Below are positions 45,234 to 55,024 of a stretch of DNA of 64,000 nt, one piece after another. Below the pieces are notes generated by a model. The model did no database searches and had not been told where the DNA came from. It was given only the letters and a program-made list of their open reading frames with translations. The first letter of the stretch is position 1, and each line of letters opens with the position of its first letter. The stretch comes from CAZTPJ01 sp964614515 (GTDB taxonomy: Bacteria; Planctomycetota; Phycisphaerae; Phycisphaerales; UBA1924), in NCBI GenBank assembly GCA_964614515.1, contig CAZTPJ010000007.1, positions 8,355-72,354 of the forward strand, in the 5' to 3' direction. The position numbers were made by a program, and so were the translations under genes.

Positions 45234-45262
45234 ACTATACCGCAAGTCGCGTCGGACGCCAA
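45234..45262 (-). promoter_or_regulatory. Promoter of the antitoxin gene, leaderless type
   Basis: Minus strand: TTGGCG (45257-45262), 17-bp spacer, TATAGT (45234-45239). The start codon begins eight bases after the -10 box, so RNA would start at or one base before ATG. Confidence 0.6.
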
Positions 45263-45273
45263 GCGAGCGTGGA

Positions 45274-46131
45274 TTACTGCATCAAGTCACTGACCATCAT
45301 GCCGATGAACAGACTCAATCCCACGATGTAGGCAAGGATTGACGCGATCAGCAGTGTGAGGTTGAGGCTTCGCTGGCCGAGGCGCACGCCCCATTGCTTC
45401 TTCAGATCGTTCCCGCATTCGGGGCATCGCGCCCATCGAGCAGGATCGGGATCAACGGGGTATGAGCATCGACCGCAACTGAACATTTCGCCGCGACGAC
45501 CCCAAACGGCGAAGGCTGCGGCAACGGGAGCGTGCGTGAGAGCGAGGAATCCGGCCATCGCGATCGCGGTCATTGAGTCCGCGAACAGCGCCACGACGAG
45601 CATGGCCACGTACAGCAACAGAGTCGCCCCGAGCATCCCACGTCGTGCCCTCCTGCGCGATACCAGACTGGTCTGACGTACATGGCGCTTTGTAATGGGG
45701 CCTCGTGCAATCATCCACCGCATGAACGGCCCACCCGCGACGGCACTGAAGCCCAGCACAACGAAAATCACCGCAAGCCCGCTCCAGTCGAGATGCAGGG
45801 CCGCAACGTCTTGAAGGTACGTTCCGATTGAAGTCTGATCTCCCAGGGTCTGTCGCATTCGCGTCCCGCGTGCGGTGACATATGTGAGTGTGAGCAGCGA
45901 TAAGACGATGTAGAACGGTCCGAGTGCGATGAGCGGTGCGGCTGCCCAGAGTCCGATGTTCCGCTCGGAACGCAAGCGAACCAGCCGCGTCTCCTCTTCG
46001 GTCGCGGGTTCGTCGCCAGCGCGAGGTTCGAGCATCAGGAACACGCGCAGCCATCGCGGCATCCGTCGCTTGGCGGACGCCGGCTGCGCTGAAGGCGTGA
46101 CAGGCGCGGGATCAGATTCAGCCGATGCCAC
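45274..46131 (-). CDS. Zinc-ribbon membrane protein with four helices
   Basis: The 285-residue protein has hydrophobic helices at ~60-85 (IGLWAAAPLIALGPFYIVLSLL), ~115-135, ~165-185 (LGATLLLYVAMLVVALF) and at the C-terminus (LTLLIASILAYIVGLSLFIGMM). A zinc ribbon (~215-245) reads MFSCGRCSYPVDPD ... RCPECGNDLKKQWG, i.e. CxxC and CPEC, related in type to the two paralogues at 31.7-34.8 kb. The predicted GTG start overlaps the rpsA end by 14 bp; an internal ATG at 46062 is possible. Function is unknown. Confidence 0.78.
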   Translation of the reverse strand: MASAESDPAPVTPSAQPASAKRRMPRWLRVFLMLEPRAGDEPATEEETRLVRLRSERNIGLWAAAPLIALGPFYIVLSLLTLTYVTARGTRMRQTLGDQTSIGTYLQDVAALHLDWSGLAVIFVVLGFSAVAGGPFMRWMIARGPITKRHVRQTSLVSRRRARRGMLGATLLLYVAMLVVALFADSMTAIAMAGFLALTHAPVAAAFAVWGRRGEMFSCGRCSYPVDPDPARWARCPECGNDLKKQWGVRLGQRSLNLTLLIASILAYIVGLSLFIGMMVSDLMQ

Positions 46132-47551
46132 CCTTGAGTCCGCCTTTGCCGAACTTCTCGCGGAGGCGTCGAAGGGCCGGCGTTTCCTTCATGATTTCGG
46201 CGTAACTCGGGCCGCGCTCTTCGCGACCGCGACGCCCGCCCTGGCCGGGGCGTCCGCCACGGCCGCCGCCGAATCCGCCCTTGCCCTGGCCGCCGCGCGG
46301 GGGTCCGCCGCTTTGCTCGCCTTCGGCGGGCTGGACGGGTTCGGGCGGGGGCTGGGTGGCGCGGATGCTCAGTGAGATGCGACGATTGTCGGGGTCGATG
46401 CGCAGCACCTTGGCGCGGACCACCTCATCAGGCTTGACCACATCGTCAACTTTCTCCACGCGCCGATACGCCAGTTCGGAGATGTGGACGAGACCTTCGA
46501 CGCCGGGCGCGATCTCGACAAACGCGCCGAAGTCGAGAATCTTGGTGACACGCCCGGAGACCTCCGCGCCTTCAGCGATTTCGTTTGCGGCCTGAGCGAA
46601 GGGGTCGGCCTGCACCTGCTTGAGGCCCAGCGAGATGCGGTTGTTCTCCCAATCGAGTTTGAGCACCTGCACGCGGATCTGCTGGCCCTCTTTGACGTAT
46701 CGCCCGACGGCGCGTTCGCCGTGGCCGACGCGATCGTGCGAAAGGTCGCCGAGGTGTACGAGGCCGTCAACCCCGCCGAGATCGACGAATGCGCCAAAGG
46801 GCATGATCTTTCGGACGGTGCCATCGACGATCTGCCCCTCGGCGAGCGACTCCTTGAGTTTGGCGGCTTTCTCTTTGCGTTCCTGCGCGAGCATGTCGCG
46901 CCGTGAGAGAACGATGTTCCCCCCGCCGCGACGATCCACGCGCTGCACGACGCAGGTGAGTTTCTCGCCGACAAAGACGGACAGGTCTTCGATGCGTTCG
47001 AAACTGACTTGTCCTGCGGGCATGAAGGCGCGATGCTGCGCGACTTCGAGTTCCAGCCCACCCTTGTTCACGCCGGTGACGCGGGCCTCGATGATCTGGC
47101 CCTCTTCGAGCATTTCCCAATCGGCCTTCTGCACCAGGCCCGGGCGAGAACAGATGAACAGACCCTCGCCCGGCTCGAAGTGATCGACGACGACTTCGAG
47201 TTCACTGCGCACGGTCGGGAGTTCGGCATCTGGCCATTGATTGCGCGGGACGACGCCGAGGGATTTGGGCCCGAACTCGACGAAGACATCGTTTGGCCCG
47301 ACGGAGACGACGACGCCCTTGCGATGTTCGCGTCCGGCCTGCACGACGCGCGGTCCGCGGATCGGCGCGGGCTTGGCGGACTTCGGTTTGTCGAGCGCGG
47401 CCATGGCGCGGTCGATCTGCGCTTCCATGGATTCAGACATCCCCGACGCTTCGCCCGCGGGCGCATCGCTGACGGATACGCGATCAGGCGCGGCCGTGTC
47501 GGTGGGGGCGTTCGATTCGGTGGCGTTGGGACGTGATTCGATGTCGGCCAT
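46118..47551 (-). CDS. rpsA: Ribosomal protein S1-like RNA-binding protein
   Basis: The 477-residue protein has four S1 (OB-fold) domains beginning near residues 74, 153, 240 and 327 (e.g. GTVRKIMPFGAFVDLGGVDG and GRVTKILDFGAFVEIAPGVEG). S1 domains bind mRNA at the ribosome. The protein has fewer repeats than the six of proteobacterial S1, like those of several other phyla. The tail is Gly/Arg-rich (~410-460, GGFGGGRGGRPGQGGRRGR). The start at 47551 has no good Shine-Dalgarno, as is usual for rpsA. An acidic/Thr-rich N-terminal extension (~1-60) precedes the first domain. Confidence 0.9.
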   Translation of the reverse strand: MADIESRPNATESNAPTDTAAPDRVSVSDAPAGEASGMSESMEAQIDRAMAALDKPKSAKPAPIRGPRVVQAGREHRKGVVVSVGPNDVFVEFGPKSLGVVPRNQWPDAELPTVRSELEVVVDHFEPGEGLFICSRPGLVQKADWEMLEEGQIIEARVTGVNKGGLELEVAQHRAFMPAGQVSFERIEDLSVFVGEKLTCVVQRVDRRGGGNIVLSRRDMLAQERKEKAAKLKESLAEGQIVDGTVRKIMPFGAFVDLGGVDGLVHLGDLSHDRVGHGERAVGRYVKEGQQIRVQVLKLDWENNRISLGLKQVQADPFAQAANEIAEGAEVSGRVTKILDFGAFVEIAPGVEGLVHISELAYRRVEKVDDVVKPDEVVRAKVLRIDPDNRRISLSIRATQPPPEPVQPAEGEQSGGPPRGGQGKGGFGGGRGGRPGQGGRRGREERGPSYAEIMKETPALRRLREKFGKGGLKGGIG

Positions 47552-47710
47552 GAGGAACAACCAATAAGAACGTGCGGCGCAATAAGCCTCGGCGCGTGCC
47601 GCCCGCACGGCTCGCGCCACAGAGTCTACCCCGGTTTCCGCCCCACCGCCGGGGCGGGCCGTTTGACGCGCGAACAGGGGCATCGGTGTTTCCATTGACG
47701 GCCATTCGGG
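47552..47710. promoter_or_regulatory. Divergent intergenic region between rpsA and rlmE
   Basis: 159 bp that must contain promoters in both directions; no consensus hexamers or palindromes are evident. Confidence 0.4.
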
Positions 47711-48361
47711 GTGGGAAGGTTGATACCATGGCCCGTGGCCCGGCGAGTTCTTCACGACCGGTTCTTCAAGCAGGCGAAAGCTGAGGGGTATCGCGCGCGG
47801 TCGGCGTACAAACTGGCGGAAATTCAGCGTCGGCGGCGGCTGATGCGGCGCGGGGATCGGGTGCTGGACCTTGGGTGTGCGCCGGGGGCGTGGTTGCAGG
47901 TGGCCGCGGAACACATCGGCGCGAGCGGCCTGGCGGTGGGTGTGGACCTGGTGGCCGTGGAACCCGGGTTGCCGGCGAACACGCGATCACATGTGGGGGA
48001 CATCACGGTGGTGACTGCGGCGGAGATGCTGGGCTGGATTCGCACGTCCGAGGACGCGGACGCGATGTACGACGTGGTGATCAGCGACGTCGCGCCGAAC
48101 ACGACGGGCGCGGGGGATCACTTTCGATCCGAGCGGTTGTGTCGGCGCGTGCTGGAGATCGCGCGTGAGGTTCTCCGGCCGGGGGGCAATCTGACGATGA
48201 AGGTGTTTGAAGGCGAGTTGTATCCTGCGCTGCTGCGCGATACGGGGCGCATGTTCCGCGAGGCCAAGGGCTTCAAGCCCGAGGCCAGCCGGGATCCCTC
48301 GCGCGAGATCTACATCATCGGACTCGGGCTGCGCGGGGTCGCGGGCGGCACGGCCGCATGA
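47711..48361 (+). CDS. rlmE: 23S rRNA 2'-O-methyltransferase (FtsJ/RlmE)
   Basis: This 216-residue SAM-dependent enzyme methylates the ribose of U2552 (E. coli numbering) in the 23S A-loop. Motifs: FFKQAKAEGYRARSAYKL (catalytic Lys, ~17-34), VLDLGCAPGAWLQVAAEHIG (SAM site, ~51-70), DVVISDVAPNTTG (catalytic Asp) and GNLTMKVFEGE (catalytic Lys). All residues of the K-D-K-E tetrad appear in place. The GTG at 47711 opens the frame; a GTG at 47735 would give a shorter and more typical N-terminus. It overlaps the VWA protein gene by ATGA. Confidence 0.92.
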   Translation: MGRLIPWPVARRVLHDRFFKQAKAEGYRARSAYKLAEIQRRRRLMRRGDRVLDLGCAPGAWLQVAAEHIGASGLAVGVDLVAVEPGLPANTRSHVGDITVVTAAEMLGWIRTSEDADAMYDVVISDVAPNTTGAGDHFRSERLCRRVLEIAREVLRPGGNLTMKVFEGELYPALLRDTGRMFREAKGFKPEASRDPSREIYIIGLGLRGVAGGTAA

Positions 48362-50367
48362 CCTTCCTCACGCCCATCGCGGGGCTCATCGCCGGGGCGA
48401 TTGCGATCCCGACGCTGCTGCTGTACTACTTTCTGAAACTTCGTCGTCAGCCGATTCGGGTGAGTTCGACGCTGCTGTGGGTGCAGGCGACGAAGGATTT
48501 GCAGGTGAACGTGCCGCTGAGGATGATTCGCGCGTCGTGGCTCTTGTTGATTCAGATGTTGGCGCTGCTGCTGTTGGTGGCGGCGATCGCCCGCCCGGCG
48601 CTGCACATGGATGAAGCGCCCGCGTCGCGCGTGGTGATCCTGATTGATGCGTCGGCGTCGATGGGCGCGCGCGATGGGCCTGATGGCCAGACACGATTGG
48701 AACAGGCCAGGGCGCGTGCGATTGAACTGGTCAATCGCGGATCGCGCGTGGGGTCATCGAGCCGCGTGATGGTGGTGGCGTTCGCGGCGCAGGCGCGGGC
48801 CGTGACGACGTTCACGCAGGATCGCGGCGCGCTGCGCGAAGCCATCGCGGCGATCGAGCAGACCGATCAACCCGGCCGACTGGCGCCTGCGCTGGAACTG
48901 GCGAGCGCGGCGATCGCCACCGACGTCGGCGAAGAATCGCGTGAGGAAGCGGCGGAGGTCATCGTGCTCAGCGATGGGTCGTTCGCGGAATCGACGGGTT
49001 CGCTGGCGATTCCCGGCGCGCGGGCGCGATATGAACCGATGGGCGAGCGCCTTGATGAGGAGTCGCGCGACAACCTCGGCGTGGTGGCGATCTCAGCGCG
49101 GCGGGATTATGACGATCCGGGGCTGATGCGGGTCTTTGTGCGGGTGCAAAGCGCGGCGCGGGACGAAACCGACGCGGCGATGCTGCTTGCGCTCGATGGG
49201 GAGGAAGTCGCCCGCGTGGCCGTGAATGTGCCTGGGCGTGACGCGCGCGGGACGCCGGGGCAGTCTGCGCAGACGTTTGAACTTCGCTCGCCGGGGGGGG
49301 GCGTGGCGACGGTGGTGCTCAGCGGTCGTGATCTGCTTGCGGCGGACAATGCGGGCGGGGTGGTGCTGGATCCGCCGCTGCGTCCGGCGGTGCTTGTGGT
49401 CGTTCGCGAGGGTGATGGCGCGCTCGAGTCGCCGCCGCGCGGGCCTAGTACGCTGCTGATCGATGCGCTGCGTGAGATCGGGCTGTCGCGGCTGCGCGTG
49501 GTGAGTACGACGACGTATGAAGCGACGCTCGACGATGCGCAGCGCGAGCATGATCTGATCGTGTTCGTCAATGCCGCGCCGCGCGCGATGCCCGCGCGGC
49601 CGAGCCTGAGTTTCGGCGCGGTGGGCGCGATCGAGGGCGTTTCGCAGCGTGCCGACGCGCGCCCGACGGGCTTTGTCGTCTGGCAGCGGGCGCATCCGGT
49701 GTTGCGCGATGTCTCGCTCGACGGCGTCCACATCGCACGGCCGACGCCGATGACGATCGCGCCGGAGTCCGACGGTGTTCGCGGGGTGGAACTCGCCAGC
49801 GGGATGGAAGGCGTCTTGATCGCGTTGATCGAGGACCGCGTCGCGCGGCGCGTGGTGGTGAGTTTTGATCTGGCGCAATCGACGTGGCCGGCGCACTTTG
49901 GGTTCCCGATTTTTCTGAGCAATTCGATCGAGTTTCTCGCGTCGGGTGGAACGGGCGAGGTGGGGCGCGCGTTTCGCACGGATGAAGCAGCGCGCGTGCG
50001 AACGAGCGGGGCGGGCGGCGATGTGCGATTGATTCCCCCCGCCGCGGGGGGGGGCGACGCGATCATCGTTCGCGCGGGGTCATCGGAATCCCGACGGGCG
50101 ATCGGGGGAGAACTGCCGGTGGGCATCGTGCCGCTCGCGGGTGTGTATCGCGTTGAGGGCGCCCTCGACACACAACTGGCGATCAACATGCTCGATGAAC
50201 ACGAGAGTCGCCTCGCGGTTGTCGAGACGCTGGACATCGGGGGTGAGACGCTGGAGGCGGCCACGGGCGAGCGGGAACCGCGGGAGATCTGGCCGTGGTT
50301 TGTGACGATCGCGCTGGGGCTGCTGATTGTCGAATGGTTCCTGAGCGCATCGCTGATGCGTGTGTAG
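48358..50367 (+). CDS. BatA-like VWA-domain membrane protein
   Basis: The protein has 669 residues. The N-terminus matches the aerotolerance-regulator (BatA) leader: FLTPIAGLIAGAIAIPTLLLYYFLKLRRQ, then a second helix (WLLLIQMLALLLLVAAI). The von Willebrand A domain follows with the MIDAS motif DASASM (Asp97, Ser99, Ser101) and GRLAPALELA. The rest (~260-645) is an extracytoplasmic beta-rich region, with a final helix at ~648-665. Such proteins usually work with a MoxR ATPase; a moxR gene is 3 kb away on the other strand. It is coupled to rlmE by 4 bp. Confidence 0.87.
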   Translation: MTFLTPIAGLIAGAIAIPTLLLYYFLKLRRQPIRVSSTLLWVQATKDLQVNVPLRMIRASWLLLIQMLALLLLVAAIARPALHMDEAPASRVVILIDASASMGARDGPDGQTRLEQARARAIELVNRGSRVGSSSRVMVVAFAAQARAVTTFTQDRGALREAIAAIEQTDQPGRLAPALELASAAIATDVGEESREEAAEVIVLSDGSFAESTGSLAIPGARARYEPMGERLDEESRDNLGVVAISARRDYDDPGLMRVFVRVQSAARDETDAAMLLALDGEEVARVAVNVPGRDARGTPGQSAQTFELRSPGGGVATVVLSGRDLLAADNAGGVVLDPPLRPAVLVVVREGDGALESPPRGPSTLLIDALREIGLSRLRVVSTTTYEATLDDAQREHDLIVFVNAAPRAMPARPSLSFGAVGAIEGVSQRADARPTGFVVWQRAHPVLRDVSLDGVHIARPTPMTIAPESDGVRGVELASGMEGVLIALIEDRVARRVVVSFDLAQSTWPAHFGFPIFLSNSIEFLASGGTGEVGRAFRTDEAARVRTSGAGGDVRLIPPAAGGGDAIIVRAGSSESRRAIGGELPVGIVPLAGVYRVEGALDTQLAINMLDEHESRLAVVETLDIGGETLEAATGEREPREIWPWFVTIALGLLIVEWFLSASLMRV

Positions 50368-50430
50368 CGCAGCGCGGCGTAAGGTTGCCGCGTGAAGATG
50401 GTGCTTGACCCCCACCGCAGAGAACATGGC

Positions 50431-51813
50431 ATGAACCTGACACGACGGAGTTTTCTCGGTGCTGGGGCGGGCGCGGCGCTCCTTTCGGCCAGCGCCACGG
50501 CCGGGGTTCGACGTTCGACCGGAAACGCCGATGGCCGTGAAGCGCGCAACCTGATCTTCATGGTCGCCGACGGCATGAGCATCGGCACGCTGACGCTGGC
50601 GGATGTGCTGTCGCACATGCTGCACGGGCGCGGGACGTGGTGGGTGGACATGTGGAGTCGCGAGGGTGTGTATCGCGCCGCGTGCGCGACGTGGGCTGCG
50701 GACTCGCTCGTGACGGATTCCGCGGCCGCGGCGACGACGTGGAGCATCGGCGACGTCGTGAACAACGGCGCGATCTGCGTGACGCCCGACGGCCGGACGC
50801 CCGAACCGCTGCTGGTGCGTGCGCGTGCGAGCGGCAAGGCGACGGGCCTGATCACGACGACCCGCGTGACGCACGCGACGCCCGCAGGGTTCATCGCGAA
50901 CGTGCCGAGTCGGAACATGGAGCGCGAGATTGCCGAGCAGATCATTGAACGCGGCGTGGATGTGGTGCTTGGCGGGGGCGGGCGATATTTTCCTGACGAA
51001 CTGCTCGGGGGACATGATGATCTTCGCGTGGTTCGCTCGCGCGAGGGGCTTGCCGTGGACGGCGAAGGTCGATTCATGGGCCTGTTTGCGTCGGGACACA
51101 TGGCGTATGAACTCGATCGCATCGCCGATGGCGAGCAGCAGCCATCGCTGGTGGAGATGACGCGGGCGGGCCTGGCGCGGCTGGCGAGTTCGCCCGATGG
51201 CTTTGTCGTGCAGATCGAGGGGGGGCGCGTGGATCACGCCGCCCACGCGAACGATGCGGCCTCGCTCCTGCGCGACATGCTCGCATTTGATGAGGCGTTG
51301 GGCGTGGTGCTCTCGTTCATCGAATCGCGCGATGACACGCTGCTCATCGTCACCACCGATCACGCCAATGCAAATCCGGGCCTGTCGGTCTATGGCAGCG
51401 CGGGCCAGCGCGGGATGAATCGCCTGGTACTCGCCACGCGGTCGTTCGACTGGATTCTGTCGCAGCGCCGCGACCTGGCGGACCCGACCGACGCGGGCGC
51501 GATGGCCGAGATCGTGCGAGCCGCGACAGGCGTCGGCCTGAGCGAAGCCGAACGCGAAATCCTCGGCCGCGCCCTCAAGGGCGAACGCGTTGATCCGCAC
51601 GAGCCGGCCAGCGCGCTGCCGCTGGCGCTCGGCTCGCTCGTGGCCAATCACTTCGGCATCGCGTTCGCCAGCGGTGAACACACGGCGGACTTCGTGGAAG
51701 TCGCGGCCGCTGGCCCGGGCGCGGAGCGATTGCCGCAGATGACCGACCTCGCGGGCGTTCACGCCGTGGCGGCGCAGGCCATTGGATTCGCCGCTACTCC
51801 CGACCCGCGCTGA
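50431..51813 (+). CDS. Tat-exported alkaline phosphatase
   Basis: This is a 460-residue phosphomonoesterase of the alkaline phosphatase superfamily. Tat signal LTRRSFLGAGAGAALL at the N-terminus. Active-site marks: MVADGMS (metal Asp47), VTDSAAAATTW (nucleophile Ser97), VTHATPAGF, QIEGGRVDHAAHANDA and VTTDHANAN. All usual metal ligands (Asp, His, Asp/His) are present. It would hydrolyse phosphate monoesters in the periplasm. ATG 50431 was chosen because the Tat motif starts there; frames from 50392 add 13 residues. Its end overlaps the opposite lipoprotein gene by 20 bp. Confidence 0.93.
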   Translation: MNLTRRSFLGAGAGAALLSASATAGVRRSTGNADGREARNLIFMVADGMSIGTLTLADVLSHMLHGRGTWWVDMWSREGVYRAACATWAADSLVTDSAAAATTWSIGDVVNNGAICVTPDGRTPEPLLVRARASGKATGLITTTRVTHATPAGFIANVPSRNMEREIAEQIIERGVDVVLGGGGRYFPDELLGGHDDLRVVRSREGLAVDGEGRFMGLFASGHMAYELDRIADGEQQPSLVEMTRAGLARLASSPDGFVVQIEGGRVDHAAHANDAASLLRDMLAFDEALGVVLSFIESRDDTLLIVTTDHANANPGLSVYGSAGQRGMNRLVLATRSFDWILSQRRDLADPTDAGAMAEIVRAATGVGLSEAEREILGRALKGERVDPHEPASALPLALGSLVANHFGIAFASGEHTADFVEVAAAGPGAERLPQMTDLAGVHAVAAQAIGFAATPDPR

Positions 51814-53512
51814 GTTCGCCCCAATGCGACAGGTCCACGGCCGCACGGCCTGGCTCGCGCTGCCAGGGCAGCATGGCGCGCGGCCAAGCGGAGCGCAGGC
51901 CGCGATGGTCCACGCGTTCGATCGCGAGCAGGAGCGCGGCGTCAGGCTCGATCGCGAGGGGGGGGATGTCGAGTTGGCATGTCCAGCGCGTTTCCTCGCG
52001 CGAGACGCGGGCGGTCGGGGCCGCCAGTTCGCCGCGCGAGGATTCGACCACGACCGCACCATCGCTGCCGACGCGGATCACGGCATGGGGCGCGCCGCGC
52101 GGGCCAAGCCACACGCGAACATGTTCCGCACCGATGCTCGCCGATGGATCCACCCGGCACTCCACGAACAAGGACCACGACCCCTGCGAAGAGGATGCAT
52201 CACCGGCGAAACTGCCGCGATGGAGCATCGCGGCCGTGGCGGACGAACCCGTCGGGGCCTCGTGATTGAGCCACTGATGCATGGTTGCGTCATGGAAGAG
52301 GGGCGCGATCATCAATCCGGGGGGTTCTGCGCGTCGCGGCGGGAGGAGCGCGTTGTGGGCGAAGTCCTCATCATCAACGCGGGCGCGAACGCGCATCTGC
52401 GCGGCTGCATCATGGCGCATGGCGACGTTGCTCCGCACAGCGCCGTGCAGTTCCGCGACGCCGCGCGGCGGCACCGACACCAGATCCGCTGGGCCAGTGT
52501 CGGACTCGATGAACACCGACGCGAGCACCGGCCGGGTCGCGACGTTCGCCGCGCCGAGCGTCACGCCATACCCCCCCCTTGCATCGTGCGTGGGCGCTGC
52601 ATCATCCATGATCCACGTCGTCGCGATCGGTTGCGTGGCGAGCCACGCGTTCGCACGCTCGACGAAGCGCTCCGTCGATTGCTGGCGCGGGCTGAGCAGG
52701 TCCAGACGCAGCGAATCGAGATCGGCCTGATCTTCCGACCAGGCCGGGGCGCTGCGGGCGTGAACCTCGACGAAGCATGTCAGGCGTGACTCGATCTCGG
52801 CGGCGAGTGATGGATTGGCGTGTCGGAGTCGTTCGAGGCCCGCGCGCCATCGGGCCTCGACTTGTCTGGCGAAGGCTTCAATGACGGGATCATCGAAGGC
52901 ATCGGGCTGCTCGCCGGGGTGGGTCCACAGGGCGCCGGTGATGAGCCGATGTCGCCATCGTCGCACGGGGCTTCGCGCCTCTTCAGCGATGGCGGCGAGG
53001 AGGTCTTCGCCGAGCGTTCGCGTGCGGGGGGGGGCGAGGGCGGGCGGACTCGCGGCGAGGGTCATGCCGGCCGGGTCCGGATGCCAGTTCAGCGACACGC
53101 GCGTGCCGCCGATGGACAGCGACTGGCGATACGCATCGGATGGCAGATGCACCAGCAGCGACCACACGCCCGCGCCGGGCGGACGAACATCGGCCGTGCC
53201 CGGCGTGGCCGACCATCGCCCCGCCGGCGAAAGCCACTTCACGTTGCGATCCGGCTCCGGGGCGACGCTGATCCAGAAGAGTTCAGCGCGAACAGCACGG
53301 CCATCGGAAAGCGTGACGCGAATCGGCTCGCGCGGATCGACGGAGCCGCGAATCTCGACGGGAATGACCAGCGCGTGGCCGACGATGGCGTCGATGCGCG
53401 GCTCGACCGGCGTCAGGCCCAGCGCGGGCGAGCCCGAACGCGAGGTCGTACCGCATCCGCACGCGATCATCGCGAGACACAGACACACAACCATGATGCC
53501 CGGCCATCGCAT
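51794..53512 (-). CDS. Large lipoprotein of unknown function
   Basis: The 572-residue protein has the signal GIMVVCLCLAMIACGCGTTS with a Cys-containing lipobox. The mature part has no domain I recognise; it looks like several beta domains (IDAIVGHALVIPVEIRGS; WSLFVECRVDPSASIGAEHVRV) separated by a helical region (~150-260). It lies 9 bp downstream of moxR in the same operon, so it may be a client or accessory of the MoxR system. Its 3' end overlaps the phosphatase gene on the opposite strand. Confidence 0.8.
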   Translation of the reverse strand: MRWPGIMVVCLCLAMIACGCGTTSRSGSPALGLTPVEPRIDAIVGHALVIPVEIRGSVDPREPIRVTLSDGRAVRAELFWISVAPEPDRNVKWLSPAGRWSATPGTADVRPPGAGVWSLLVHLPSDAYRQSLSIGGTRVSLNWHPDPAGMTLAASPPALAPPRTRTLGEDLLAAIAEEARSPVRRWRHRLITGALWTHPGEQPDAFDDPVIEAFARQVEARWRAGLERLRHANPSLAAEIESRLTCFVEVHARSAPAWSEDQADLDSLRLDLLSPRQQSTERFVERANAWLATQPIATTWIMDDAAPTHDARGGYGVTLGAANVATRPVLASVFIESDTGPADLVSVPPRGVAELHGAVRSNVAMRHDAAAQMRVRARVDDEDFAHNALLPPRRAEPPGLMIAPLFHDATMHQWLNHEAPTGSSATAAMLHRGSFAGDASSSQGSWSLFVECRVDPSASIGAEHVRVWLGPRGAPHAVIRVGSDGAVVVESSRGELAAPTARVSREETRWTCQLDIPPLAIEPDAALLLAIERVDHRGLRSAWPRAMLPWQREPGRAAVDLSHWGELSAGRE

Positions 53513-53521
53513 CGTGAGACC

Positions 53522-54571
<1,050 letters not shown>

Positions 54572-54616
54572 GCGGCGGGCTATGGTAGGTCGCGATCCCG
54601 GCGATGGGGCCGGAGA

Positions 54617-55024
54617 TCACGGCGTGTCGTCGAGCACGTCATACACGCGCAGCCACTGCATCCTGTCGCGCCATCGCGCGACGAGGTCCACATGCCGAGG
54701 ATCCACGACATAGGCCGTGTAGTCCTCGGTCGAGTCAAAGCCCATGTACGCCCCCACGTCATAGTCGGCGTCAACAGTGGCACGGCCGGTGTCGATGTGC
54801 ATGCCGGCCCAATAGCTTTTGACCATGGGCATGGCGCGGATCGTGGCGTCGCAATCCGCGATCAGCGCTGGTGCGTCGGCGGGATCGACAAGTTTGACAA
54901 AGACCACATGATTGATCCGCGCCGGGCGCGGCGCGACATGCCCGGAGGTGGCGCACCCCGCAGGCAGCGACGCGGCCAACAGACTGACGATCAGCAGGAA
55001 ACTTGCATGAATGGTTCGCATCAT
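54617..55024 (-). CDS. Dabb-domain lipoprotein
   Basis: The 135-residue protein has a lipoprotein signal (FLLIVSLLAASLPAGCATS, lipobox PAGC) fused to a stress-responsive alpha/beta barrel (Dabb) domain: RINHVVFVKLVDPADAPALI, RAMPMVKSYWAGMHIDT, DYDVGAYMGFDSTEDYTAYV. The HxVxFK strand is the family hallmark. Exported, lipidated Dabb proteins recur in Planctomycetota; ligand is unknown. It overlaps the murQ stop by 4 bp. Confidence 0.88.
   Translation of the reverse strand: MMRTIHASFLLIVSLLAASLPAGCATSGHVAPRPARINHVVFVKLVDPADAPALIADCDATIRAMPMVKSYWAGMHIDTGRATVDADYDVGAYMGFDSTEDYTAYVVDPRHVDLVARWRDRMQWLRVYDVLDDTP

Noticed and set aside
49107..52062. Two minus-strand open frames of ~660 codons opposite the VWA protein and the phosphatase
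   Set aside because: Ser/Thr/Arg- or His/Arg-rich shadows without motifs.
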